Positions 35,772 through 44,534 of a stretch of DNA of 64,000 nt are shown here, in pieces. The translations under genes and the position numbers were made by a program. The DNA lies in the NCBI RefSeq assembly GCF_015533855.1, contig NZ_AP024154.1, forward strand, positions 2,424,501-2,488,500, read 5' to 3'. How positions within the stretch are numbered: the stretch's first letter is position 1; each line of letters begins with the position of its first letter. Under the pieces are notes generated by a model. That model saw nothing but the letters and a program-made list of their open reading frames with translations. It searched no databases and had not been told where the DNA came from. This stretch comes from Echinicola sp. 20G. Its GTDB lineage: Bacteria > Bacteroidota > Bacteroidia > Cytophagales > Cyclobacteriaceae.

Positions 35772-36372
35772 AAAATATTTTCATTACCCTCCCCAAAAAA
35801 AAGAATAGTACTACTCATCATTTTTGTGTGTATTTGCTGATAACTGAGCAAGCTTATAAAGCACATAATTTCACTCCATCAAGATTTTATTTGCAAGTTA
35901 AAGGTGAACCAATTACACCTGTCACGATTATCGGGATAAAAAGGGAGAATACAGTTTTGTAATAGTTTGATAATCATATTTTAGTTCATCGGTGTTTGGG
36001 TAAAATAAAATGTGTTAAAGAAAGCATATAGCTATCAAAAAACTCTCGTCTCCTCGACTTTTCCATTTGATCCATGATTTTTAATACGAGATATAGCTTC
36101 GTTTGACAAAGGAAATGTAGTTCTCAGTACTTAAGTATGTTGTTGTAATAAAAAAAGTTAAAAATTCTATAAATATTTTATCGGAATTTATATCTATTAT
36201 TTTCAATTTTTTAAGATTTAAATTCTTTTATTGTGCGCTTTTTCACTTGTTTTTGATTAATTGTTTTATTTAGATGGAATTCAGTTTTTTAGTGTTAATA
36301 AAAAATTAAAGTTTCATTAAGTAGTTCGCCCTTCCCAAGTGTATAACCCTTAGAAGACTACAAGAAACGAAA
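35772..36372 (+). other. Long gene-free gap between sigma factor and anti-sigma (module 2)
   Basis: I see no ORF in 601 bases. A hairpin of the same form as in module 1, AGGTGAA-N7-CACCT, lies at 35902-35920. The second half is extremely AT-rich. A promoter-like stretch (36323-36347) ends 25 bases before the GTG start of FecR. Confidence 0.5.
36323..36347 (+). promoter_or_regulatory. Possible ECF-type promoter before FecR of module 2
   Basis: AGTTCGCCC, a short spacer and GTGTATAAC end 25 bases before the start codon. It is loosely similar to the module 3 stretch at 58435-58452 (ATTCGC ... GTCTATA). Confidence 0.3.
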
Positions 36373-37374
36373 GTGAATAAAGATAAACTCATAAGATTTT
36401 TAAACAATAAAGCTTCAGTAGGAGAAAAGCATGAAGTGAGCCAATGGCTGGAAAAGCCTAAAGCTCAGCAAAAGCTGGACGCCTTAATGGAGAAAACTTG
36501 GGAGGAGTCGGAAATCTCCGATAGTAAGGAGGATAAAGAGAGGATTTTAGAGAATATCCATAAAAAGATAAAAAAGGAGAATGAGAGGCCACTGCAAAAT
36601 AAAGAAAAGAAGCTATGGTGGCCTTCACTGAAGATAGCAGCTTCCGTGTTGCTAGTAGGGCTTATTACTTTTGCAGTATATCGTCAGGTCTATCACTTGG
36701 ATGTGCCTGAAGTGAAAGAAGAGCTGATAGTCTACACTAAGGAGGCTAAAAGTGGCCAAAAACTTAAATTGAGATTACCTGACCAAACCTTTGTAATTCT
36801 AAATGCCAATTCATCATTAAGTTATTCCTCAGAGTTTGGTAAAGAGATTAGAGAAGTAAGCCTTAAGGGAGAAGCTTTTTTTGAAGTGGCATCTGATAAG
36901 GAGCACCCTTTCAAAGTAAGGACAGAGAGCTTGGTGACCACAGCTTTAGGAACTGCATTTAATACTTACTCAAGGGATGGTGATGTGAAAGTTGCTTTGA
37001 CTGAAGGGAAAGTTAAGGTGGAGCAGTTGGGGCCGTCCAATGGAGATAATGAGGTTTTACTTGTCCCTGGTCAAATGGCTAGCTTTACTTCTGAAGAAAA
37101 TTATATGCTTCAAGTAGAGGCTTTTGAACCTTTAAAAGTAATGGCCTGGAAAGAGGGGAGGATTAGATTTAAGAGCCAAAAGTTGAAAGATGTTGTTGAA
37201 AACCTGGAGCAATGGTATTCAATCGATATTGAATTGGGTAAGGGAGTGAAAGCCAGTAGGAAAGTTTCAGGCTTGTTTGACAACGAGAGTTTGGAAAATA
37301 TACTCAATGGATTGTCTTTTTCCTTAGGTTTTAAATACGAAATACAAGAAAACAAAGTAATCATTAAACCATAA
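36373..37374 (+). CDS. FecR-family anti-sigma factor (module 2)
   Basis: The 333-residue protein starts with GTG. It has a cytoplasmic N-terminal helical part (about 1-85, 'LIRFLNNKASVGEKHEVSQW'), a membrane span (about 88-106, 'IAASVLLVGLITFAVYRQVY'), a periplasmic FecR domain (about 125-230, 'GQKLKLRLPDQTFVILNANS', 'VRTESLVTTALGTAFNTY') and a DUF4974 domain (about 260-333, 'FKSQKLKDVVENLEQWYSID', 'LENILNGLSFSLGFKYEI'). It would restrain the sigma factor encoded at 35181. A 101-base gap with a 9-bp inverted repeat separates it from SusC. Confidence 0.93.
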   Translation: MNKDKLIRFLNNKASVGEKHEVSQWLEKPKAQQKLDALMEKTWEESEISDSKEDKERILENIHKKIKKENERPLQNKEKKLWWPSLKIAASVLLVGLITFAVYRQVYHLDVPEVKEELIVYTKEAKSGQKLKLRLPDQTFVILNANSSLSYSSEFGKEIREVSLKGEAFFEVASDKEHPFKVRTESLVTTALGTAFNTYSRDGDVKVALTEGKVKVEQLGPSNGDNEVLLVPGQMASFTSEENYMLQVEAFEPLKVMAWKEGRIRFKSQKLKDVVENLEQWYSIDIELGKGVKASRKVSGLFDNESLENILNGLSFSLGFKYEIQENKVIIKP

Positions 37375-37398
37375 TAATTGCCTATGATATAAAAATAA

Positions 37399-37433
37399 GG
37401 ACAGTCATCCATCGCCAAATGAAGTGACTGTCC
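37399..37433 (+). promoter_or_regulatory. Intercistronic hairpin between FecR and SusC of module 2
   Basis: A perfect 9-bp inverted repeat (37399-37407 with 37425-37433) with a 17-base loop and no T run. It is not a typical terminator; it may stabilise or process the mRNA, or be a protein site. Confidence 0.5.
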
Positions 37434-37475
37434 CGAGAGTTTCAAGTGACTAACCTTAAAACATTTAACTAAATT

Positions 37476-40400
37476 ATGAAAAGAAAATTACTAGACCTAA
37501 TAATAATGGTGTCTAAAAATCTGCTATATGGCATAATTATTCAATGCTTATTTCTTTCGACCTTGATGGCAAAGGAAGGGAATGCACAGATAAAGCCACT
37601 TGATAAGGCTTTTGTGAAAGTTGAAAAGAGAGAATGGACCGTTAAGGCACTGTTTGAAGAGATGGAACGCAAAACGGATTATGTTTTTGTTTATCCTGAT
37701 GACGTTGTTGATAATAAACCCAAGGTGAGTATTGGTAACGAAGAACTTTCTGTAGAGATGGTTCTTACAGAAATTGCCAAGACTACCGGACTAAAATTTA
37801 AGCAAGTCAATAACAGCGTCTTTGTTGGAAGACAACGCGATATTATTAAAGCTGTTGAAGCTAATATCGTGGCAGTAGAAGTAAGCGGTGTTATTACTGA
37901 TAAAGATGGCAACCCACTTCCGGGAGTAGCTATTGTAGAAAAAGGTACTACTAATGGTACTGTGACAGATTTGGATGGACAATACTCCATTAATGTTCAA
38001 GAAGGTGGTGAACTTGTCTTTTCCTTTGTTGGATTTAAGACGCAGACAGTTCAAGTGGGAAGTAATAGTCAAATAAACTTAGTACTTGAAGAAGATTTAG
38101 GAGATCTAGACGAAGTGGTTGTGGTAGGTTATGGTACCCAAAAGAAGAGTACCCTTACCGGTTCCGTGACGGATTTAAAGGCAGATAAGCTTGCCAAAAA
38201 CCCAACTACTAACGTAAAAGGACTTTTAGTAGGACAAGTTCCTGGTTTGGTAACTAATCAAAACCCAGGACTCCCTGGAGCTGATAATGTTAATATTAGT
38301 ATTAGAGGATTCGGAGCTCCTTTAGTCATTGTGGATGGAGTGGAGTCTTATTTGGATCGTCTAGACCCTAATGATATTGAAAGCATTTCTGTTCTGAAAG
38401 ACGCTTCTGCTGCTATTTATGGTGCTCGTGCAGGGAATGGAGTTATTTTGGTAACTACTAAAAGAGGAACTTCAGGTAAGCCTAAGATAACTTATCATGG
38501 TTATTTTGCTACCCAGAAAAGATTGACTTTCCCTGAGCAGGTAGATGCAGGTAATTTTATCAAATTAGGCAGGGACGCTATTTTTAATACCCAGTATGAT
38601 CCTGCAAATCCAGATGCAGATATTTCTTATGGAACTTTGTTTACTGAAGAGAATCTAGAAAAATATACTGCACCTGGCGCCCCAAGTTATGATTGGGCAA
38701 ATGCTACCGTTAAAAAAGGAGGCTCTCCTTTACAGAATCACAATTTAAGCCTTAGGGGTGGAAGTGAGGATGTGAGGTATTACATCAGTTTGGGTATGCA
38801 AGACCAGTCTGGGATCTTCAATGGAGATTATGACTACAGTAAATTTTCCATTACTAGTAATACAGATATCAAACTTTCAGAAGGATTAGACCTTAAGCTG
38901 AATGTAAGCCATATCAATGAACAACAGGATTATGCTGCATCTTCTATCGGGGATATTTGGAATGATTTGAGGACCGCACAACCTATATATCCTACTTCTT
39001 TGCCTGATCCTACTAAGAATCCATACTCTGGATTTAATGCTCGTTCACCAATAACAAGAATTCAGAAAGATGTTGTAGGTTATGAGAATACCAATAAAAA
39101 GACAACAGCTGGTGCCCTTGAATTAAGCTATAATTTGCCTTTCTTCAAAGATTTGACATTAGGGGCTAGAACGAACTTTAGATTTAGAACTGCAGTATCA
39201 GAAACATTGACCAAATTCTATCAGGTTTATTCCTACAACCCAGATGATATCACTGATACTTATGATGGGTATCAAGTTGAGGGGTCTGCAGGGATCAATA
39301 GATATATTAAAAGTATATACGGACCTAGTGATCCAAGAAGTAGGTTTCTTTATAGAGGATACGCAAGATATAATAAAGACATAGATAAGCATAATGTCTC
39401 ATTTTTGGCCTTTGGAGAAAGAGAAGACAATGTTTACAATAGTCTGACTGTGAACAGAAGGGATTTGCTCTCTCCTGATATTCCTGAAGTAAGCGGTGCT
39501 AATGAGTTGACCACTACTTCTGGTACTGGACGTGATGTAGAGTATACTCGTGTTAGTTTTGCAGGGCGATTGAATTATTCCTTCGATGAAAAATATCTTT
39601 TTGAAGCTACCTTAAGGGCAGATGCTAGTTCTAAATTTGGTCCTAAAGTAAGATGGGGTTATTTCCCTTCTGTTTCTGCAGGTTGGAACATCGCAAGGGA
39701 AGACTTTATGAAAAATGCAGAGATGTTTGATCAATTGAAGTTAAGACTTTCATTTAGTCAGACTGGAGTTGATAGTAATTTAGGAAACACTTCTTTTGAA
39801 TATTTATCTGGCTTTGAGGAAAGAACAGGGAATATTTATCTTCTTGATGGACAGCAGGTACCTCAAATACAAGCCAGTGGCTTACCTAATGAACTGGTAA
39901 CTTGGGAAGAGACCACATTGTATAATGCAGGACTTGACTATACTTTGTTTGGTGGACGTGTGTTTGGTAGCATTGATGGATTTTATAGATACCGTGATGG
40001 TTTGCTTAGACAACCTTTGGAATCTTTGCCAGGAACGTTTGGTGCAGCACTTCCTCAGGTGAACCTTGATGCAAGAAGTAATAGGGGGCTTGATGCTTCT
40101 TTGGGTGTAAAGGGCTCTGTTGGGGATTTCCAATATAATGTAGTGGCAGGCGTTGGATATACTAGAGAGAAATATGAGAAATACCAAGAAGATATTGATG
40201 AGACCGACCCTGTTCAAGTGAAGTTTAACAAGAGAACAGGTCGTTGGGTAAACGTTGCGTTCGGATATAAGTCTGATGGACTTTTCAATTCCCAAGCTGA
40301 AGTGGATGAATATTTGGATACCTATACTTTTGAAGATATCAATGGTACTCCAAAACCTGGAGATATTAAATATGTTGATATCACTGGTGATGGTGTGATC

Positions 40401-40955
40401 AATAGAGAGGACAGGTATGAAATTGGTTACGGAAATAATCCTCAATTGACCTATAGCCTTAGCCCAAGCTTGACTTATAAAAACTTCAATTTGTCGATGT
40501 TATGGCAAGGAGGATCACAGTTCAATGTTTTTATAGTAGGAGCATATAGATCGCCATTCAATAATGAGCAGGTTCCACTTACAATACATCAAGAGTATTC
40601 TTGGACCCAAGACCCTGCCAATCCTGGAGTAGGATCCAATCCAAATGCTCAGTTGCCAGCATTCAACAGAGACGGTTCAAGAACATGGAATGATCTGCAG
40701 TCAGATTTCTGGATGAAAGATGGTACTTATATAAGATTGAAAACAGCTACTTTATCATATAACGTCAGCAACCAAATTCTTTCTCGAGTAGGTTTGGATA
40801 GGGTAACTGTTTATGTGTCAGGTGACAATATAGTTTCCTTTAATAAATTGGGGATCTTCAAGGGAAGCCTTGACCCTGAAGAATCTTCGCAACCAAATGC
40901 ATTTAACTTGCCTTTGTTAAGGACGATGTCTTTTGGTGTTCAAGTAGCATTGTAA
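37476..40955 (+). CDS. SusC/RagA TonB-dependent transporter with STN signalling domain (module 2)
   Basis: The 1,159-residue protein has a hydrophobic export signal (about 8-35, 'LLYGIIIQCLFLSTLMAKEG'), an STN domain (about 50-120, 'WTVKALFEEMERKTDYVFVY'), a carboxypeptidase regulatory-like domain (about 135-205, 'VSGVITDKDGNPLPGVAIVE'), the SusC signature 'EVVVVGYGTQKKSTLTGSV' with the plug (about 215-330, 'DPNDIESISVLKDASAAIYG') and the barrel. The STN domain implies signalling to the upstream FecR. It lies 16 bases before SusD. Confidence 0.95.
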   Translation: MKRKLLDLIIMVSKNLLYGIIIQCLFLSTLMAKEGNAQIKPLDKAFVKVEKREWTVKALFEEMERKTDYVFVYPDDVVDNKPKVSIGNEELSVEMVLTEIAKTTGLKFKQVNNSVFVGRQRDIIKAVEANIVAVEVSGVITDKDGNPLPGVAIVEKGTTNGTVTDLDGQYSINVQEGGELVFSFVGFKTQTVQVGSNSQINLVLEEDLGDLDEVVVVGYGTQKKSTLTGSVTDLKADKLAKNPTTNVKGLLVGQVPGLVTNQNPGLPGADNVNISIRGFGAPLVIVDGVESYLDRLDPNDIESISVLKDASAAIYGARAGNGVILVTTKRGTSGKPKITYHGYFATQKRLTFPEQVDAGNFIKLGRDAIFNTQYDPANPDADISYGTLFTEENLEKYTAPGAPSYDWANATVKKGGSPLQNHNLSLRGGSEDVRYYISLGMQDQSGIFNGDYDYSKFSITSNTDIKLSEGLDLKLNVSHINEQQDYAASSIGDIWNDLRTAQPIYPTSLPDPTKNPYSGFNARSPITRIQKDVVGYENTNKKTTAGALELSYNLPFFKDLTLGARTNFRFRTAVSETLTKFYQVYSYNPDDITDTYDGYQVEGSAGINRYIKSIYGPSDPRSRFLYRGYARYNKDIDKHNVSFLAFGEREDNVYNSLTVNRRDLLSPDIPEVSGANELTTTSGTGRDVEYTRVSFAGRLNYSFDEKYLFEATLRADASSKFGPKVRWGYFPSVSAGWNIAREDFMKNAEMFDQLKLRLSFSQTGVDSNLGNTSFEYLSGFEERTGNIYLLDGQQVPQIQASGLPNELVTWEETTLYNAGLDYTLFGGRVFGSIDGFYRYRDGLLRQPLESLPGTFGAALPQVNLDARSNRGLDASLGVKGSVGDFQYNVVAGVGYTREKYEKYQEDIDETDPVQVKFNKRTGRWVNVAFGYKSDGLFNSQAEVDEYLDTYTFEDINGTPKPGDIKYVDITGDGVINREDRYEIGYGNNPQLTYSLSPSLTYKNFNLSMLWQGGSQFNVFIVGAYRSPFNNEQVPLTIHQEYSWTQDPANPGVGSNPNAQLPAFNRDGSRTWNDLQSDFWMKDGTYIRLKTATLSYNVSNQILSRVGLDRVTVYVSGDNIVSFNKLGIFKGSLDPEESSQPNAFNLPLLRTMSFGVQVAL

Positions 40956-40971
40956 TTTAAAGCAGATAGTA

Positions 40972-42735
40972 ATGAAAAATATAAGAAATATATTATTACC
41001 ACTTTGCATCTTCATGCTATTTTCATGTGAAGATGAGTTGACTAAGGTACCGGATTTTATTTCGGAGGATAATGTCTTTGAATCAGAGGCATTGACTGAA
41101 GCCTATTTGGCTAATGTTTATCAGGATATAAGGTTTTTTAATTGGGGTGGGCAAGCTGGATTAAATATTGGAATGATACCTGCCATTGGTGGCGAACATA
41201 TTTGTTTTGCTGATTGGCAGGATCCCAATACCACATATCAAAGGACTTACTCAGCAGCAGCTGGTGATGGACCTGTTGGATATTATCCATGGAACAATGT
41301 TCGTGATGTAAATTATATTATTGAGAATATTGTAGAAAGTGCTTCGTATAATCAAGATTATATCAATGCAAAAGCAGCAGAGGCCAAGTTTCTAAGAGCT
41401 TTTATGTATTTTGAAATGGTAAAACGTTATGGTGGAGTACCATTGATTACCAGTGTTCAAGATGTAAATGATCCAGAGGAAGAGCTTTATCCTAGTAGAA
41501 ATACGGAACAAGAAGTATATGATTTCATTATTTCTGAACTGGATGCAGCAATTCCTTATTTAAGTCCTGATGCTATAGGAGGACAAGGTCGTGCAGACAA
41601 ATGGACTGCATTGGCTCTTCAAAGCCGAGCAGCATTATATGCAGCGAGTATAGCCAACTTTGGGCAGGTGCAAATAGACGGAGTGGTAGGGATTCCAAAT
41701 TCTTTAGCTCAGAGTTATTACCAAAAAAGTTATGACGCTTCTAAGGAAATCATTGAATCGGGAAATTTTACGCTCTATAATGAGTACAGTGATAAGGTAG
41801 AGAATTACATCAACTTATTTTTGGATGACAATAACAGCGAGGTGATTTTTGCCCAGGTTTTTGAGCCAATTATTAAGGGTACTAGTTTCGATAACCTTGC
41901 TTTTCCTGCGGAATTTAGAGCGGGCTGGGGCTGTAATTTCCCAGTATTGTACGATATGGTTGAGTTGTTTGATTTTCAAGACGGCACCTTAGGCACGTCA
42001 ATTAGTAGAGATGAACTTAATGCCAATAATAAGTGGGATATGGACGAGTTCTTTGGAAACAGAGATCCACGCTTTAGGGCATCTGTGTTCTATCCGGAAA
42101 CAACCTTTAAGGGAGGGCTAATCTATTTTCATAGTAGTACCCTTTATACTAATGGTCAAGGTCAAAAGGTAGAAGTTAGTTCAGGAAATCTTGATAGAAA
42201 TGGAGAGGTTTGGCCTGCTTCTGCACATGCCAGAAACGTAAGAAATACAGCTATGCTGAGACGTAAGAATGTAAATGAATATTTGGATCTACCAGTTAGT
42301 GGTGATTCTGGGCAGGATTTTGCGATTTTCAGATTAGGTGAGATGTATTTGAATTTGGCAGAAGCTGCTTACTATCTTAATCAAATGGGGGAATCTCTTG
42401 ACGCAGTTAACATGATAAGAGAGAGAGCTGGAATGCCGCTTTATGATCAGATTTCTGAGGAAAACTTGAGAAAAGAAAGACAAGTAGAATTGTGTTTTGA
42501 AACTCATAGATACTGGGATTTGGTGAGATGGAGAACGGCTCCAGATTATTTGGATAATGTAAGGATGAAAGGGTTGGTATTCAAGTATGACCTTGATGAG
42601 GACAAGTACATCATTACATTGAAGAATGCAGAACCAGTGACCAGAGAGTTTGGTCCAGAAAGGTTTTACTTCCCAATTGATCAGGGAATAATTGCAGATA
42701 ATCCGAAGTGGGTTCAAAATCCAGGCTACGAATAA
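40972..42735 (+). CDS. SusD/RagB-family glycan-binding lipoprotein (module 2)
   Basis: The 587-residue protein has a lipobox in 'CIFMLFSCEDELTKVPD' (Cys about 19), the early 'FISEDNVFESEALTEAYLAN' helix, TPR-like helices with 'AAEAKFLRAFMYFEMVKRYG', and the C-terminal 'LRKERQVELCFETHRYWDLV' and 'FPIDQGIIADNPKWVQNPGY' motifs. It is slightly longer than the other SusD proteins here because of an insertion around residues 320-420. It closes the module 2 operon before a strong terminator. Confidence 0.95.
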   Translation: MKNIRNILLPLCIFMLFSCEDELTKVPDFISEDNVFESEALTEAYLANVYQDIRFFNWGGQAGLNIGMIPAIGGEHICFADWQDPNTTYQRTYSAAAGDGPVGYYPWNNVRDVNYIIENIVESASYNQDYINAKAAEAKFLRAFMYFEMVKRYGGVPLITSVQDVNDPEEELYPSRNTEQEVYDFIISELDAAIPYLSPDAIGGQGRADKWTALALQSRAALYAASIANFGQVQIDGVVGIPNSLAQSYYQKSYDASKEIIESGNFTLYNEYSDKVENYINLFLDDNNSEVIFAQVFEPIIKGTSFDNLAFPAEFRAGWGCNFPVLYDMVELFDFQDGTLGTSISRDELNANNKWDMDEFFGNRDPRFRASVFYPETTFKGGLIYFHSSTLYTNGQGQKVEVSSGNLDRNGEVWPASAHARNVRNTAMLRRKNVNEYLDLPVSGDSGQDFAIFRLGEMYLNLAEAAYYLNQMGESLDAVNMIRERAGMPLYDQISEENLRKERQVELCFETHRYWDLVRWRTAPDYLDNVRMKGLVFKYDLDEDKYIITLKNAEPVTREFGPERFYFPIDQGIIADNPKWVQNPGYE

Positions 42736-42754
42736 ATATTGAAGATTTAAGATT

Positions 42755-42786
42755 AAAAGGGCCAGTAATTTTACTGGCCTTTTTTA
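42755..42786 (+). terminator. Rho-independent terminator after SusD of module 2
   Basis: A long stem (about 42755-42768 with 42771-42784, one G-U pair) runs into a T tract, 20 bases after the stop codon. Confidence 0.85.
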
Positions 42787-42852
42787 TCGGATGTATTATT
42801 ACTGTACCTCTCTGAAGTTTTCTGGAGAGGCTTTAGAATCAAAGAAGTTGAA

Positions 42853-44394
42853 ATGAAGGAACTAAAATTATTTGCAGGCTTAGCGCTATTGTTTTGTATT
42901 TCATGCAGTCAAAAGCAAGTAGCCAAAAAAACAGATTCTTCTGGCAAGGGAAAACCCAATGTACTACTGATTTATACAGATGATGTAGGGTATGGGGATA
43001 TCGCTACTTATGGCGGAAAAATCCCTACTCCCAATATTGATAAGTTAGCTGAGCAGGGTTTGCTGTTTACGAATGCTTATGCGTCGGCAGCCACTTGCAC
43101 TCCGTCTAGGTATTCATTGCTCACAGGGGAATATGCCTGGAGAGCAAAGGGGCGCGGAGTAGCGCCAGGAGATGCCTCCGCTTTGATCAAACCAGGAGTG
43201 GAGACACTACCTTTGGTGATGCAAAAAGGAGGTTATAGAACAGCAGTCATAGGTAAGTGGCATTTAGGATTGGGGGGAGAAAATGGCCCAGATTGGAATG
43301 GTGAACTAAGCCCGGGACCTTTGGAAATTGGCTTTGATTATTCATTTATCATACCTGCGACTGGAGATCGGGTTCCTACAGTGTTTGTTGAAGACCATCA
43401 TGTGGTTAACTTGGATCCTAAGGACCCTATAGAGGTTAGCTACCGTAAAAAAGTAGGTGATAGACCTACCGGAAAGGACAATCCGGACTTGCTTAAGATG
43501 ATGTGGTCTCATGGCCATAACCATACCATTGTCAATGGCGTAAGCCGAATTGGTTACATGTCGGGAGGCGAGGCAGCCCTGTGGAGAGATGAGGATTTTG
43601 CACAAACTTTTGTGGATAAGGCCAGTGCTTTTATCAAGCAGGATTTAGGCAAACCATTCTTTATGTACTTTGCGACCCACGATATTCATGTGCCAAGAAT
43701 AGCCAATGAACGCTTTCAAGGCGCAACTGAGTTTGGCCCTCGTGGAGACGTGATTGTTCAGTTAGATTGGACTGTAGGAGAATTGGTGAAATTACTAAAA
43801 GCTGAAGGGCTTGATAAAAATACCATGATTATTTTCTCCAGCGATAATGGGCCTGTATTGGACGATGGCTATGTAGATCAGGCAAGAGAGCTGGTAGGTG
43901 ACCATCATCCGGGAGGTAACCTAAGAGGTGGGAAATACAGTGCCTTTGAAGCAGGAACTCGCGTACCTTTTATTGTGAAATGGCCCGCAGAAATTCAGTC
44001 AGGAACCATCTCCAATGCTCTTTTTAGCCAAGTAGATTTATTAGGTTCTATGGCTGCCTATCTGGATGTAGAATATGACTCCACCCAGGCAGTAGACACT
44101 GAAAATGCTTGGCAAAGTTTGGTAGGAGAGGATACAGAAGGCAGATATGCTTTGGTGCAGGAAGCCTTGTTCAGTAATCTGGCTTATGTGAGAAGGGATG
44201 GTTATAAGTATATCCCGGCCAACAACGGCCCAGACATGGTGCCTTGGGGGCCGATCATTGAAACTGGATTCTCCAAAGAGGATCAGCTGTTTGATGTGAA
44301 AGCAGATGCAGGAGAGACCAATGAGGTTTCAGATGAGTTTCCAAAGGTAATGGAGGAAATGAAAAAGGAGCTAAATGTGATAATTAATAAGTGA
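42853..44394 (+). CDS. Family S1 sulfatase (lipoprotein), first of three
   Basis: The 513-residue protein has a lipobox in 'GLALLFCISCSQKQ' (Cys about 18). The sulfatase domain shows metal-binding 'LLIYTDDVGYGDI', the formylglycine motif C-T-P-S-R with Cys82, 'GKWHLGLGGENGPDWNG', and 'IIFSSDNGPVLDDGYVDQ' plus 'GGKYSAFEAGTRVPFIVKWP'. The Cys (C-x-P-x-R) must be converted to formylglycine by a maturase, which is not in this window. The protein would remove sulfate esters from oligosaccharides in the periplasm or at the surface. It is not closely similar to the next two sulfatases and has its own terminator. Confidence 0.95.
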   Translation: MKELKLFAGLALLFCISCSQKQVAKKTDSSGKGKPNVLLIYTDDVGYGDIATYGGKIPTPNIDKLAEQGLLFTNAYASAATCTPSRYSLLTGEYAWRAKGRGVAPGDASALIKPGVETLPLVMQKGGYRTAVIGKWHLGLGGENGPDWNGELSPGPLEIGFDYSFIIPATGDRVPTVFVEDHHVVNLDPKDPIEVSYRKKVGDRPTGKDNPDLLKMMWSHGHNHTIVNGVSRIGYMSGGEAALWRDEDFAQTFVDKASAFIKQDLGKPFFMYFATHDIHVPRIANERFQGATEFGPRGDVIVQLDWTVGELVKLLKAEGLDKNTMIIFSSDNGPVLDDGYVDQARELVGDHHPGGNLRGGKYSAFEAGTRVPFIVKWPAEIQSGTISNALFSQVDLLGSMAAYLDVEYDSTQAVDTENAWQSLVGEDTEGRYALVQEALFSNLAYVRRDGYKYIPANNGPDMVPWGPIIETGFSKEDQLFDVKADAGETNEVSDEFPKVMEEMKKELNVIINK

Positions 44395-44397
44395 TAG

Positions 44398-44427
44398 TAA
44401 AAGACCTGGGAACCCCGGGTCTTTTTT
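44398..44427 (+). terminator. Rho-independent terminator after the first sulfatase
   Basis: A stem of about 12 bp with one G-U pair and a short loop, immediately followed by a run of T, starts right after the stop codon. Confidence 0.8.
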
Positions 44428-44534
44428 GTTAGTGCATGATAAAAAAGTATGCAATCAAGTGATTATTGGTGGAACAAAAGGTAGAGGTTTTTAGGTAAAT
44501 TGCGCTAATTTCTTAAAGTAATCAATCTAAAAAA

